DNA from: Gemmataceae bacterium
GTDB taxonomy: Bacteria; Planctomycetota; Planctomycetia; Gemmatales; Gemmataceae
Assembly: GCA_009697105.1 (NCBI GenBank)
Contig: SIAQ01000047.1
Span: forward strand, 1-36,791
Length of the DNA: 36,791 nucleotides
Reading direction: 5' to 3'
The position numbers and the translations under genes were made by a program. Shown piece after piece: positions 15,680 to 23,167 of this stretch (the first letter of the stretch is position 1; each line of letters starts with the position of its first letter). The notes beneath the pieces were generated by a model, which did no database searches, was not told where the DNA came from, and worked only from the letters and a program-made list of their open reading frames with translations.

Positions 15680-17815
15680 ATGACGCGATTCCTTCTCCTG
15701 TCGATCTTGTTCCTCGTCGGTCATACGCCAATGGGCGAGGCCGGCGGTAAACTGAAATATCCCGCCACCAAGCGAGGCGAACTCATGGAAGACTATCACG
15801 GCACCAAAGTCGCCGACCCGTTTCGCTGGCTCGAAGGCGATGTCCGCATCGACAAGGCCGTCGCCGACTGGGTCGCCGAGCAAAACAAAGTCACGTTCGG
15901 CTACCTCAACACCATCCTCGAGCGCGACGCCATCAAGAAACGCCTGACCGATCTCTGGAACTACGAAAAGATCAGCGCTCCATCGAAAGTCGCGTCCTAC
16001 TACGTCTTCAGCAAGAACGACGGTCTGCAAAACCACGCTGTCTATTTCACGCAGGACACCCTCAAGGCCAAGCCGAAAATGCTGCTCGACCCGAACGCCT
16101 GGAGCAAGGACGGAACCATCTCTCTCGCCGGGCTCTCCTTCAGCGAGGACGGCAAATACCTCGCCTATGGCACGTCCGAAGCCGGCTCCGACTGGAACAC
16201 CTGGAAAGTGCTGCACATCGAGAGCCGCAAGCTGCTCGCCGATGAACTCAAGTGGATCAAGTTCAGCGGTGCCTCCTGGACGCACGATGGCAAAGGCTTC
16301 TTCTACAGTCGATTCCCCGAACCAAAGGCGGGCGAAAAATTCCAGGGCCTGCCGCTCGACATGAAGCTCTACTATCATCGCGTCGGCACGCCGCAAAGCG
16401 AGGACGTACTCGTCTATCACCGCTCGGAGCAGCCGACCTGGACTCTCGGCGGCGGCGTCTCCGAAGACGGCCGTTACCTCGTCATCAGCGTCAGCGACGG
16501 CACGACCAGCCGCAAGTCGCGCGTTGTCTACAAAGACCTCAACGAGCCGTTCGGCTTACCGATCGAACTCATCGATAACCACGACTCCGTCCACTCGTTC
16601 ATCCACAACGACGGCCCGCTGTTCTATTTCCGAACCGACAAAGACGCACCGCGTGGCCGAGTCATCGCTATCGACATCCGCAAACCCGATCCGAAGAATT
16701 GGCAGGAAGTCATCCCGCAGGTGAAGTCGGCGTTACAAAGCGTTGGCTACGTCGGCAACCTCCTGGTATGCAGCTACCTGAAAGACGCACGCACGCAAAT
16801 CGAGATGCATCGCCTCGACGGTACATTCGTCCGCTCCGTCGATCTGCCAGGCATCGGTACAGCCGGCGGATTCAACGGCAAAGCCAGCGACACCGAGACG
16901 TTCTACACCTTCACCAGCTACAACACGCCAGCCCGCACCTATCGCTATGACATGGTGACCGGCAAAAGCGAACTCTTTCGCGAGCCGAAAGTGGCGTTCA
17001 AACCCGACGACTACGAAGTCAAACAGGTCTTCTACAAGAGCAAAGACGGCACGCAGATCCCCATGTTCATCAGCCATAAGAAAGGCATCAAACTCGACGG
17101 CAACAACCCGACGCTGCTCTACGGCTACGGCGGATTCAACATCAGTCTGACGCCGCAGTTCAGCATCAGCAAGCTCGCATGGATGGAAATGGGCGGCGTC
17201 TTCGTCGTCGCTAACATCCGCGGCGGCGGGGAATATGGCCGCGATTGGCATCGCGCCGCGACTCGGCTCAATCGGCCCAAGGCGTACGAGGATTTCATCG
17301 CCGCCGCCGAGCATCTCATCGACACGAAAGTTACCAAGTCCGCCAAACTCGCGATTCAAGGTGGCAGCAACGGCGGACTCCTCGTCGGCGCCGTCATGTG
17401 CCAGCGCCCCGACCTGTTCGGCGTCTGTCTGCCGGCGGTCGGCGTCATGGATATGCTCCGCTTCCACAAGTTCACCGCAGGCCGATTCTGGGTGGACGAC
17501 TTCGGCTCTGCCGACAACGCCGAGGAATTCAAGGTGCTTCATTCGTACTCGCCGTACCACAACCTGAAACCGGGCACGAAGTACCCCGCAACGATGGTGA
17601 CGACTGCCGACACCGACGACCGCGTCGTGCCATCGCACAGCTTCAAGTTCGCGGCTCAACTGCAAGTCTGCCAAAGCGGCCCTGCCCCGGTCGTGATCCG
17701 CATCGAAACCCGCTCCGGCCACGGCGCAGGCCGACCGACAGCGATGATCATCGAGGAAGTCGCCGACGAATTCGCGTTCCTGGTGCGCAACCTGAACGTG
17801 AAGCTGGCGAAGTGA
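15680..17815 (+). CDS. Prolyl oligopeptidase family serine peptidase (S9A)
   Basis: The 711-residue product matches the usual length. Residues 1-22 are a signal peptide (MTRFLLLSILFLVGHTPMGEA). The family's N-terminal motif DYHGTKVADPFRWLE follows, then a seven-bladed propeller and a C-terminal alpha/beta-hydrolase domain. The catalytic triad is visible: Ser563 in GGSNGG, Asp in DTDDRVVP (644-647) and His681 in SGHGAGRP. NIRGGGEYGRDWH is also a conserved S9A motif. The enzyme cleaves peptides of up to about 30 residues after proline; the leader suggests periplasmic peptide degradation. GGAG lies upstream of the ATG. An imperfect inverted repeat follows the stop. Confidence 0.95.
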   Translation: MTRFLLLSILFLVGHTPMGEAGGKLKYPATKRGELMEDYHGTKVADPFRWLEGDVRIDKAVADWVAEQNKVTFGYLNTILERDAIKKRLTDLWNYEKISAPSKVASYYVFSKNDGLQNHAVYFTQDTLKAKPKMLLDPNAWSKDGTISLAGLSFSEDGKYLAYGTSEAGSDWNTWKVLHIESRKLLADELKWIKFSGASWTHDGKGFFYSRFPEPKAGEKFQGLPLDMKLYYHRVGTPQSEDVLVYHRSEQPTWTLGGGVSEDGRYLVISVSDGTTSRKSRVVYKDLNEPFGLPIELIDNHDSVHSFIHNDGPLFYFRTDKDAPRGRVIAIDIRKPDPKNWQEVIPQVKSALQSVGYVGNLLVCSYLKDARTQIEMHRLDGTFVRSVDLPGIGTAGGFNGKASDTETFYTFTSYNTPARTYRYDMVTGKSELFREPKVAFKPDDYEVKQVFYKSKDGTQIPMFISHKKGIKLDGNNPTLLYGYGGFNISLTPQFSISKLAWMEMGGVFVVANIRGGGEYGRDWHRAATRLNRPKAYEDFIAAAEHLIDTKVTKSAKLAIQGGSNGGLLVGAVMCQRPDLFGVCLPAVGVMDMLRFHKFTAGRFWVDDFGSADNAEEFKVLHSYSPYHNLKPGTKYPATMVTTADTDDRVVPSHSFKFAAQLQVCQSGPAPVVIRIETRSGHGAGRPTAMIIEEVADEFAFLVRNLNVKLAK

Positions 17816-17829
17816 TGCTCCTCGACTAT

Positions 17830-17908
17830 CGTAGCCATCATGCTTCGTGTGATGGGTTTGCAGCACGAAATGTTTCTTGAATCCATCATGCGGAGCGTGA
17901 TGGCTACG
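17830..17908. repeat. Imperfect 26-bp inverted repeat
   Basis: Arms 17830-17855 and 17883-17908 (core CGTAGCCATCA) are complementary at 22 of 26 positions; the differences are all transitions. It lies between two plus-strand genes, the peptidase and the asparagine-synthase-like gene, ending 18 bp before the latter's start. Confidence 0.75.
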
Positions 17909-17925
17909 GTAAGAGAAAATTGAAT

Positions 17926-19332
17926 ATGCCCTCGATGTCCGCTGGAAGCACGTTTCTGCATGTCCGATGGAACGCCACGCCGATCGTCGAAGGCACGCCA
18001 GACCATTTTGTCGGGCATCGGCTTGCCGATTCCGCGACCGGCAGCGATGGGATCTTTGCCGAGTGGGCCTGGGACGGGACTTCGCTTCGCGCCCGGAATG
18101 ACCGCTATGGTTTTCATCCGCTGTTCTACTTCACGAGGCCCGGAGAATTCTGTCTCTCGACTTCGGTTGACACATTGCTGGAACGCGGCGCGCCTCGCGA
18201 TCTCCACTGGGAGGCGTTGGCGGTGTTCATGCGGCTCGGGTTTTTCCTGGCGAGCGATACGCCTTTTGCGGGGATCAAGGCGGTGCCACCCAACGCTCGA
18301 CTAGGGTGGAATCGCGACGGCTTGAGCATCGATAGCAAACCGCCGATGTCGGATCGGGTAGCCTCAATTGGGCGTGACGAGGCCATGGTCGTCTACCAGG
18401 AGCTTTTCACCGCCGCGATCCGCCGTCGTAGTCCGGATGGGGTTTTCGGTTCGTTGCTCAGCGGCGGGCGTGATTCGCGGCATATCTTGTTTGAGTTACT
18501 GAACCAACACAAAAAGCCCGACCTGGTAGCGACGCTCGACCTCGCCAGCAGCAGCGATGCAAATGTCAGCTCCGAAATCGCCCAGGCGTTTGGCCTGCAC
18601 CATCTCCGCGTTCCCGCCTTGGCCGATTCCGTTGCCAGTGAGATACGCCGAATTCGCGAAACGCAGCGCTGCGCCGACGAACATGGCTGGATGCTCGGCT
18701 TGAACGACGCCTTGAAAGGGCGCGCGGCGATCCTCTACGACGGCCTCGGTGAGGATGTGCTTTCCGCGGGTTTGTTTCTTCATCCGCGCCCGATCGAACT
18801 CATGCGCTCGGGGCAATTCATTGCACTGGCACGTCATCTGATTGCCGAGGAATCGGTGTCCTCATTCATCGGCCAGGTGTTCTTGGGAGATTCGCGACTG
18901 TTTACCGAGGAAGCCGCCGTGGATACGCTTGCCAAGGAGTTGGAACGTCACGCCGATGCGCCGAACCCGATCGGGTCGTTTTACTTTTGGAATCGCACGC
19001 GGCGTGAAATCGCCCTTAGCCCGTTTAGCATCCTTGCCGACTTCAAGGTTTATGTTCCATTCTTGGATCACGAGCTTTTTGATTTTCTTGCGAGTTTGCC
19101 GGCGGAGTATTTCCTCGACCATACCTTCCACGATCAAACGATCGCGCGAAGCTATCCGCAGTGGTCGCATTTTCGCTATTCCGCAAAGGCTCAGCCCGCG
19201 CTGAGTCTTAGTACGACAGCGCTAGATCGAGAATTTGGCCCGCATTGTAGCCGAATTCGTGAGAATTCGGACGACTTGGGCAAACGAGGGAAGGCCGAAT
19301 TCTCACGAATTCAGCTACAGGATACGATGTAG
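17926..19332 (+). CDS. Asparagine-synthase-like protein, 3' end replaced by a MITE
   Basis: The 468-codon product has a reduced N-terminal amidotransferase-like domain (NDRYGFHPLFYF motif, about 65-76) that lacks the Cys2 nucleophile. This is followed by a synthetase domain with the pyrophosphate loop SGGRDS (179-184) and the later motif VPFLDHELFDFLASLP. Such proteins adenylate a carboxylate and form an amide; without Cys2, ammonia or another amine would be used, as in beta-lactam- or lasso-type relatives (inference). Residues 429-468 are encoded entirely by MITE copy 3 and do not belong to the family, so the native C-terminus (commonly a further 50-150 residues) is lost. The gene may be inactive. 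The ATG at 17935 is an alternative start. No peptide-precursor or lasso protease gene is adjacent. Confidence 0.75.
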   Translation: MPSMSAGSTFLHVRWNATPIVEGTPDHFVGHRLADSATGSDGIFAEWAWDGTSLRARNDRYGFHPLFYFTRPGEFCLSTSVDTLLERGAPRDLHWEALAVFMRLGFFLASDTPFAGIKAVPPNARLGWNRDGLSIDSKPPMSDRVASIGRDEAMVVYQELFTAAIRRRSPDGVFGSLLSGGRDSRHILFELLNQHKKPDLVATLDLASSSDANVSSEIAQAFGLHHLRVPALADSVASEIRRIRETQRCADEHGWMLGLNDALKGRAAILYDGLGEDVLSAGLFLHPRPIELMRSGQFIALARHLIAEESVSSFIGQVFLGDSRLFTEEAAVDTLAKELERHADAPNPIGSFYFWNRTRREIALSPFSILADFKVYVPFLDHELFDFLASLPAEYFLDHTFHDQTIARSYPQWSHFRYSAKAQPALSLSTTALDREFGPHCSRIRENSDDLGKRGKAEFSRIQLQDTM

Positions 19333-19343
19333 CGCTGTCGTAT
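19211..19343 (+). mobile_element. 133-bp MITE, copy 3 (inside a coding frame)
   Basis: Same length, terminal repeats and TA flanks (19209-19210, 19344-19345) as copies 1 and 2, in the orientation of copy 1. It differs at a pair of internal stem positions (G at 19263 and C at 19302, where copy 1 has T and A) that keep the pairing intact. Its open frame supplies the last 40 codons and the TAG stop of the asparagine-synthase-like gene. Confidence 0.9.
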
Positions 19344-19375
19344 TACGTGGAATGAGAGAAACGGGCCGCATCGGC

Positions 19376-19381
19376 TATAAT
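19376..19381 (+). promoter_or_regulatory. Perfect -10 box (TATAAT) of the DUF4058 gene
   Basis: TATAAT lies 20 bp before the ATG, with an AGGAGG ribosome site in between. No clear -35 is present at 17 bp. The second DUF4058 gene has the same perfect box (28140-28145). Confidence 0.5.
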
Positions 19382-19401
19382 GATGCGAGGAGGATTCCAT
19401 C

Positions 19402-20133
19402 ATGCCATTACGCGATCATTTTAAGCCGCCGTACGGCACCAGACGCTGGTCGGGATTTCACGCTCTGTGGCCAGGAATGCTTGTTCAGGCCCTGAACAAG
19501 AAATTGCCTCAACGATTCGTGGCCTCGCCGAGCGTCAATCTCGGTACGTCGTTTGAGAACGATGTCGCGGCGTATGATGAGCCGCATTCGTTGCTTGGTG
19601 ATCCGGTGCTCAATGGCGAGAACGACGGGGTGGCGACGACGGTCTGGGCGCCGCCTCATCCAACCTTGGAAATCGCCACGGACCTGCCGTCGCAAGACGA
19701 ATACGAAGTGCGCATCTACGACGAGGAAGGTTATCGTCTCGTCGCCGCCGTGGAGATTGTCAGCCCGGCGAATAAGGATCGGCCCGAAAACCGCCACGCG
19801 TTTGTCACGAAGTGTGCGGCCTTGCTTCAACAGCACGTTTGCGTGACGATCATTGATGTGGTGACGCCACGGCAGTTCAACTTGTAGGCGGAACTGCTCG
19901 AGATGACGGGGCAGTCCGATCCCGGATTGCCGTCGCCACCGCCGGCGTTGTATGCTGTCGTGTGTCGTTGCACGCCGAACGGCGAGTCGTGGCGGTTCCA
20001 GGCCTGGACGCACACGCTCGAATTGGGTCAGCCGTTGCCGACGCTGCCGTTGTGGCTCACGAGAGACTTCGCGGTGCCGCTCGAACTTGAAGCAACCTAC
20101 GAGGAAACCTGCAAGGCGTTGCGAATTGTGTGA
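19402..20133 (+). pseudogene. DUF4058 family protein interrupted by an in-frame TAG
   Basis: The frame begins MPLRDHFKPPYGTRRW after a strong AGGAGG site and runs with intact coding character to a TAG at 19885-19887 (codon 162). It continues in the same frame for another 81 codons to the TGA at 20133. The joined 243-codon protein reads as a complete DUF4058 protein: EYEVRIYDEEGYRLVAAVEI, IVSPANKDRPENR, DVVTPRQFNL-stop-AELLEM, then LELEATYEETCKALRI. The stop replaces what should be Tyr (TAT or TAC) by a single base change. DUF4058 proteins are widespread in planctomycetes and of unknown function. The intact frame on both sides suggests a very recent mutation, a read error or readthrough. Confidence 0.85.
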
Positions 20134-20175
20134 TGGAGAGTTCGCTTGACCGCGTTCTGACAGAGTGAGAACTTG

Positions 20176-21619
20176 ATGAATGATCCTGTTCGTTCGACTT
20201 ACTTCGACCGCCGCGCATTTTTGCGCAACACCGGCAATGGCTGCGGCCTCTTGGCGCTCGCGTCCATGTTGCGCGACCAAGGCGCGTTGCGTGCTCAGCC
20301 GCCGGCGAATGCGGGCAATCCGCTCGCGCCGCGGCCGGGCCACTTCGCACCGAAAGCACTCGCGGTGATTTGGCTGCACATGCACGGCTCGCCGAGTACG
20401 ATCGACCTGTACGATCCCAAACACGAACTCGATCGCCGACACGGAACCGCGATGAACCTTGGCAGCAATGTCGGCTTCTTCCGCGACTCCGGCACGGTCA
20501 TGCGCTCGCCATTTCGCTTCGCCCGGCATGGCCAATGCGGGGCGTGGTTCTCCGAAGTGCTGCCCAACATCGCTCGCCATGCCGACGACATCGCCTTTCT
20601 CAAAGGCATGCACGTCCATTCCAACAACCACGGGCCGGCACTGAATGAAATCAACACCGGTCTGACGCGCGTCGGCTTTCCCAGCGTCGGTTCGTGGGTG
20701 ACCTATGGCCTGGGAAGCGAAAACCAGAACCTGCCCGGCTTCGTCATCATGCCCGATCCACGTGGCTCCATCGAAGGCGGGCCGTTTAGCTGGAGTTCCG
20801 GCTTCCTGCCCGGCGGGTTTCAGGGCACGCCGATCCGCACCGGGCCGAATCCGATCCTGCACGTTCGCCCGCTGCCCGATGTGGGATTGCAACGGCAGCG
20901 TGCACAGCTCGATTTGGCCGCCGCGCTGAACCGCCAGCATGCCGAGCAATTGCCGGGCGAGTCGGACCTTCAGACGCGCATCGAATCGTTCGAGCTGGTC
21001 TATCGCCTGCAAATGGCCGCTCCCGACGCGCTCGACATCGCTCAGGAAACCCAGGCCGTGCGGCGATTGTATGGCTTGGAAGATGAGGTCTCGCGTCCGT
21101 ATGGCACGCAAGTTTTGCTAGCGCGACGGCTTATCGAACGCGGGGTGCGCTTCGTGCAAATCTACGGCGGCCCGCAGATCGACACCGATCGCTGGGACGC
21201 GCATGCCGACCTCAATCGCAATCATCGCACTCGCGGCCGAGAAACCGATGTTGCCGTCGCGGGCCTATTGACCAGACCTGAAGCAACGTGGCCTGTTCGA
21301 TTCAACGCTCGTGATTTGGGCCGGCGAGTTCGGACGCCTGCCCATCACGCAGGGTGAAAATTCCACGGGTCGCGACCACAACCGCTTCGACTTTGCACTC
21401 TGGATGGCGGGTGCGGGCATCCGTGGCGGCGCAAGCTACGGCGCGACCGACGAGCTCGGCCTGCACGCAATCGAGGGCCGTACCGATGTCCACGATCTCC
21501 ATGCGACGATCTTACATTTGTTGGGTATGGACCACGAGCGCTTGACCTATCACCACGCCGGCCGAGATTATCGATTGACAGATGTCAGCGGCCGAGTGAT
21601 TCAAGAAATTTTGGCGTGA
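20176..21619 (+). pseudogene. DUF1501 protein, frameshifted at about 21271-21277
   Basis: The N-terminus carries a Tat-like signal (DRRAFLRNTGNGCGLLALAS) and the body is typical of DUF1501 sulfatase-like planctomycete proteins: VIWLHMHGSPSTIDLYDPK, FLKGMHVHSNNHGPA, and RGVRFVQIYGGP. At GLLT the frame ends, and the expected continuation [21 protein letters not shown] appears one base out of register, running on to [20 protein letters not shown] and a normal end at 21619. The total length is one base more than a multiple of three, fitting a one-base insertion. DUF1501 genes usually pair with a DUF1549/DUF1553 cytochrome-like gene; none is here. The function of the family is not firmly established. 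Confidence 0.88.
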
Positions 21620-21634
21620 AGCGGAGAAGTGCAT

Positions 21635-21702
21635 TTGTTTACGTTTAGCGCTCGTAAGACGCCGTGCTATGGAGACGTCCCGCGATCGCTAAACGTAAAC
21701 AA
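21635..21702. repeat. Inverted repeat with TTTAGCG arms
   Basis: Perfect 16-bp arms (21635-21650, 21687-21702; core TTTACGTTTAGCG). The inner ends TTAGCG/CGCTAA and part of the loop resemble the CGGCTTAGCG family at 2461, 26434 and 28041, but the outer stem has a different sequence that is still paired. It lies between the convergent DUF1501 and TIGR03000 genes. Confidence 0.75.
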
Positions 21703-21732
21703 GCGGTATTTTTCGGAGGCGTGCGAGCGTCG

Positions 21733-22284
21733 TTACCTGGGCAGCGGGACGCCTTCCGAGGTGGGGGCGGCACGAGTGAAATCGACCACGACGGTTTGGC
21801 CAGGCGATACCTGAATGATCTGCTCTTGAGCCATGGTGCCGCCGGGGCCGTTCCAGGTCGCGCGAATGCGGTAGGTGTTCGCGGCACCTGCGGCGAGCGG
21901 TGGCGTGTGGAACGAGCGTTCTGTGCCGACCTGTCGTGTCGGATTTCCGTCGAAGAGCACCTGGGCATTCGGATCGGGCAGCAGGACACGAATCGTCGCG
22001 CCACCTGCGGGAGACGACGACGAAATGATCGTCGCTTCCGGCTGAGCCACGATCACTCGCGTGCTCGGTATGATAATCGATGGCGAGACAATCACGCCGC
22101 TCGGGTAGTAGTAGCGCGACGAGCCGTAGTAGGGCGATGAACCGTAGTACGACCGTCCGTAAGGATAACCGCCGCGCGGCCCGACGCCAACGATGATGCG
22201 AACTTGGGCCTGTGCGAGATCGGCGATCGTCAGCACTGACGCAAAACTACAGAAGGCGATCAAGGACCATCGTGTAGTATTCAT
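21733..22284 (-). CDS. Secreted TIGR03000 family protein (copy 1)
   Basis: The 183-residue product starts at MNTTRWSLIAF, with GGAGAG upstream. Residues 1-27 are a signal peptide, with likely cleavage after ADLAQA. Residues about 35-65 are Tyr/Gly/Ser-rich (YYGSSPYYGSSRYYY), and residues about 95-175 form the TIGR03000 domain (ATIRVLLPDPNAQVLFDG, then TYRIRATW and QTVVVDFTR). This small beta domain occurs in planctomycetes; its function is unknown. It ends GVPLPR, close to the GLPAPR of its neighbour. The tandem pair, with parallel organisation, probably arose by duplication. A promoter and a palindrome lie immediately upstream (22319-22364). Confidence 0.88.
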   Translation of the reverse strand: MNTTRWSLIAFCSFASVLTIADLAQAQVRIIVGVGPRGGYPYGRSYYGSSPYYGSSRYYYPSGVIVSPSIIIPSTRVIVAQPEATIISSSSPAGGATIRVLLPDPNAQVLFDGNPTRQVGTERSFHTPPLAAGAANTYRIRATWNGPGGTMAQEQIIQVSPGQTVVVDFTRAAPTSEGVPLPR

Positions 22285-22318
22285 TGTCGTCTCTCCTAAA
22301 AGGTTCACCCGGATTACT

Positions 22319-22364
22319 ATTCACATCTGTGAATATTCTATCCTGTTACTGCGGTATCGAACAA
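22319..22364 (-). promoter_or_regulatory. Promoter with palindrome at the start site (TIGR03000 copy 1)
   Basis: On the minus strand TTGTTC (22359-22364) and TAGAAT (22335-22340) are 18 bp apart. The palindrome ATTCACATCTGTGAAT (22319-22334) immediately follows the -10 box and covers the expected start site, a position typical of a repressor operator. The operator role is inferred. Confidence 0.5.
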
Positions 22365-22430
22365 GGCACACTTGCGAAAAGTGTTCGATGTTTCGACCGC
22401 ATCGGCTGGTTGCCATGAAAGCGCAGCAAA

Positions 22431-22454
22431 GAACCCATGCTTGCGCATGGGTTC
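22431..22454 (-). terminator. Hairpin 3' of TIGR03000 copy 2
   Basis: A perfect 10-bp stem GAACCCATGC/GCATGGGTTC with a TTGC tetraloop lies 30 bp beyond the stop of the minus-strand gene at 22485. Only a short T run (TTT) follows, so a terminator is likely but not certain. Confidence 0.55.
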
Positions 22455-22484
22455 AAAGATTATTTCGAGAATCGGATCGAAGCA

Positions 22485-23075
22485 TCAACGCGGCGCGGGC
22501 AGCCCTTCGGAACCGCCGCGATTAAAGTCAATGACGATCGACTGCCCCGGCGTGACGCGAACACGTTGCTCAAGCATAAAACCCGATGCTGGCGAAACGG
22601 CTCGTATCGTGTAGGAATTGTTCGCGCCGAATACCAATGGTGGCGTGTGGAATCGCCGTTCGGCACCGGTCTGCTGCGTCAGAGTGTCATCGAAATAGAC
22701 GTGGGCACTGAGGTCCGCAAGCCGCACGACGATCGTGGCCGGCTGACTGGCAACCGCCGGAATCGGCACGACATAGGTCGCGGGTTGCACGTATGTCACC
22801 GGCGGCACGACAACCGTCGCCAGCGGCACAACCGGCACAACCACAACCGCCGGCAGGGCGTAAACCACACGCGGTGCGTAGTAATATGGGCCATAGTGGT
22901 ACGGTCCATAGTGAGCCCGCGGGTAGGTCGGTCCGTAGTACGGCTTATGTCCGATTGCGAGGCCAAGACGGAACCCAATGCCAAACGTTACCCCATCATT
23001 GGCCTGAGCGGCCCTCGCCGTGAGCATCAGCCCGGCCAAGGCTACGAAGGCGAATGCGACAACGCGAGATTTCAT
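22485..23075 (-). CDS. Secreted TIGR03000 family protein (copy 2)
   Basis: The 196-residue product starts with ATG after an AGGAGGG ribosome site. Residues 1-25 are a signal peptide (cleavage near ARAAQA). Residues about 43-68 are Tyr/His/Pro-rich (YGPYHYGPYYYAP), followed by a Val/Pro-rich stretch (AVVVVPVVPLATVVVPP). Residues about 110-188 are a TIGR03000 domain (PATIVVRLADLSAHVYFDD, then QSIVIDFNRG). The C-terminus GLPAPR echoes copy 1. The Tyr-rich segment recalls structural or surface proteins; the role is unknown. A good promoter lies upstream at 23121-23149, so the two copies are likely transcribed separately. Confidence 0.88.
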   Translation of the reverse strand: MKSRVVAFAFVALAGLMLTARAAQANDGVTFGIGFRLGLAIGHKPYYGPTYPRAHYGPYHYGPYYYAPRVVYALPAVVVVPVVPLATVVVPPVTYVQPATYVVPIPAVASQPATIVVRLADLSAHVYFDDTLTQQTGAERRFHTPPLVFGANNSYTIRAVSPASGFMLEQRVRVTPGQSIVIDFNRGGSEGLPAPR

Positions 23076-23120
23076 GTCAACCCTCCTAATGTAAAGCTGG
23101 GTAATCTGTACCTATTGTAG

Positions 23121-23149
23121 CAAATATACCGGCACATTGGGATTGTCAA
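23121..23149 (-). promoter_or_regulatory. Sigma70-type promoter of TIGR03000 copy 2
   Basis: On the minus strand a perfect TTGACA (23144-23149) is followed after 17 bp by TATTTG (23121-23126), about 45 bp before the start codon. Confidence 0.6.
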
Positions 23150-23167
23150 CGATTCCATGGAACGCAC

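Noticed and set aside
19885..19887. TAG read as pyrrolysine or another amino acid
   Set aside because: No sign of a pyrrolysine system, the expected residue is Tyr, and TAG is used as an ordinary stop at other genes here such as the MFS gene at 5093.
19408..21111. 567-codon minus-strand frame
   Set aside because: Antisense to DUF4058 and DUF1501; Arg/Gln/His-rich with no recognisable motif, as expected of an opposite-strand shadow in GC-rich DNA.
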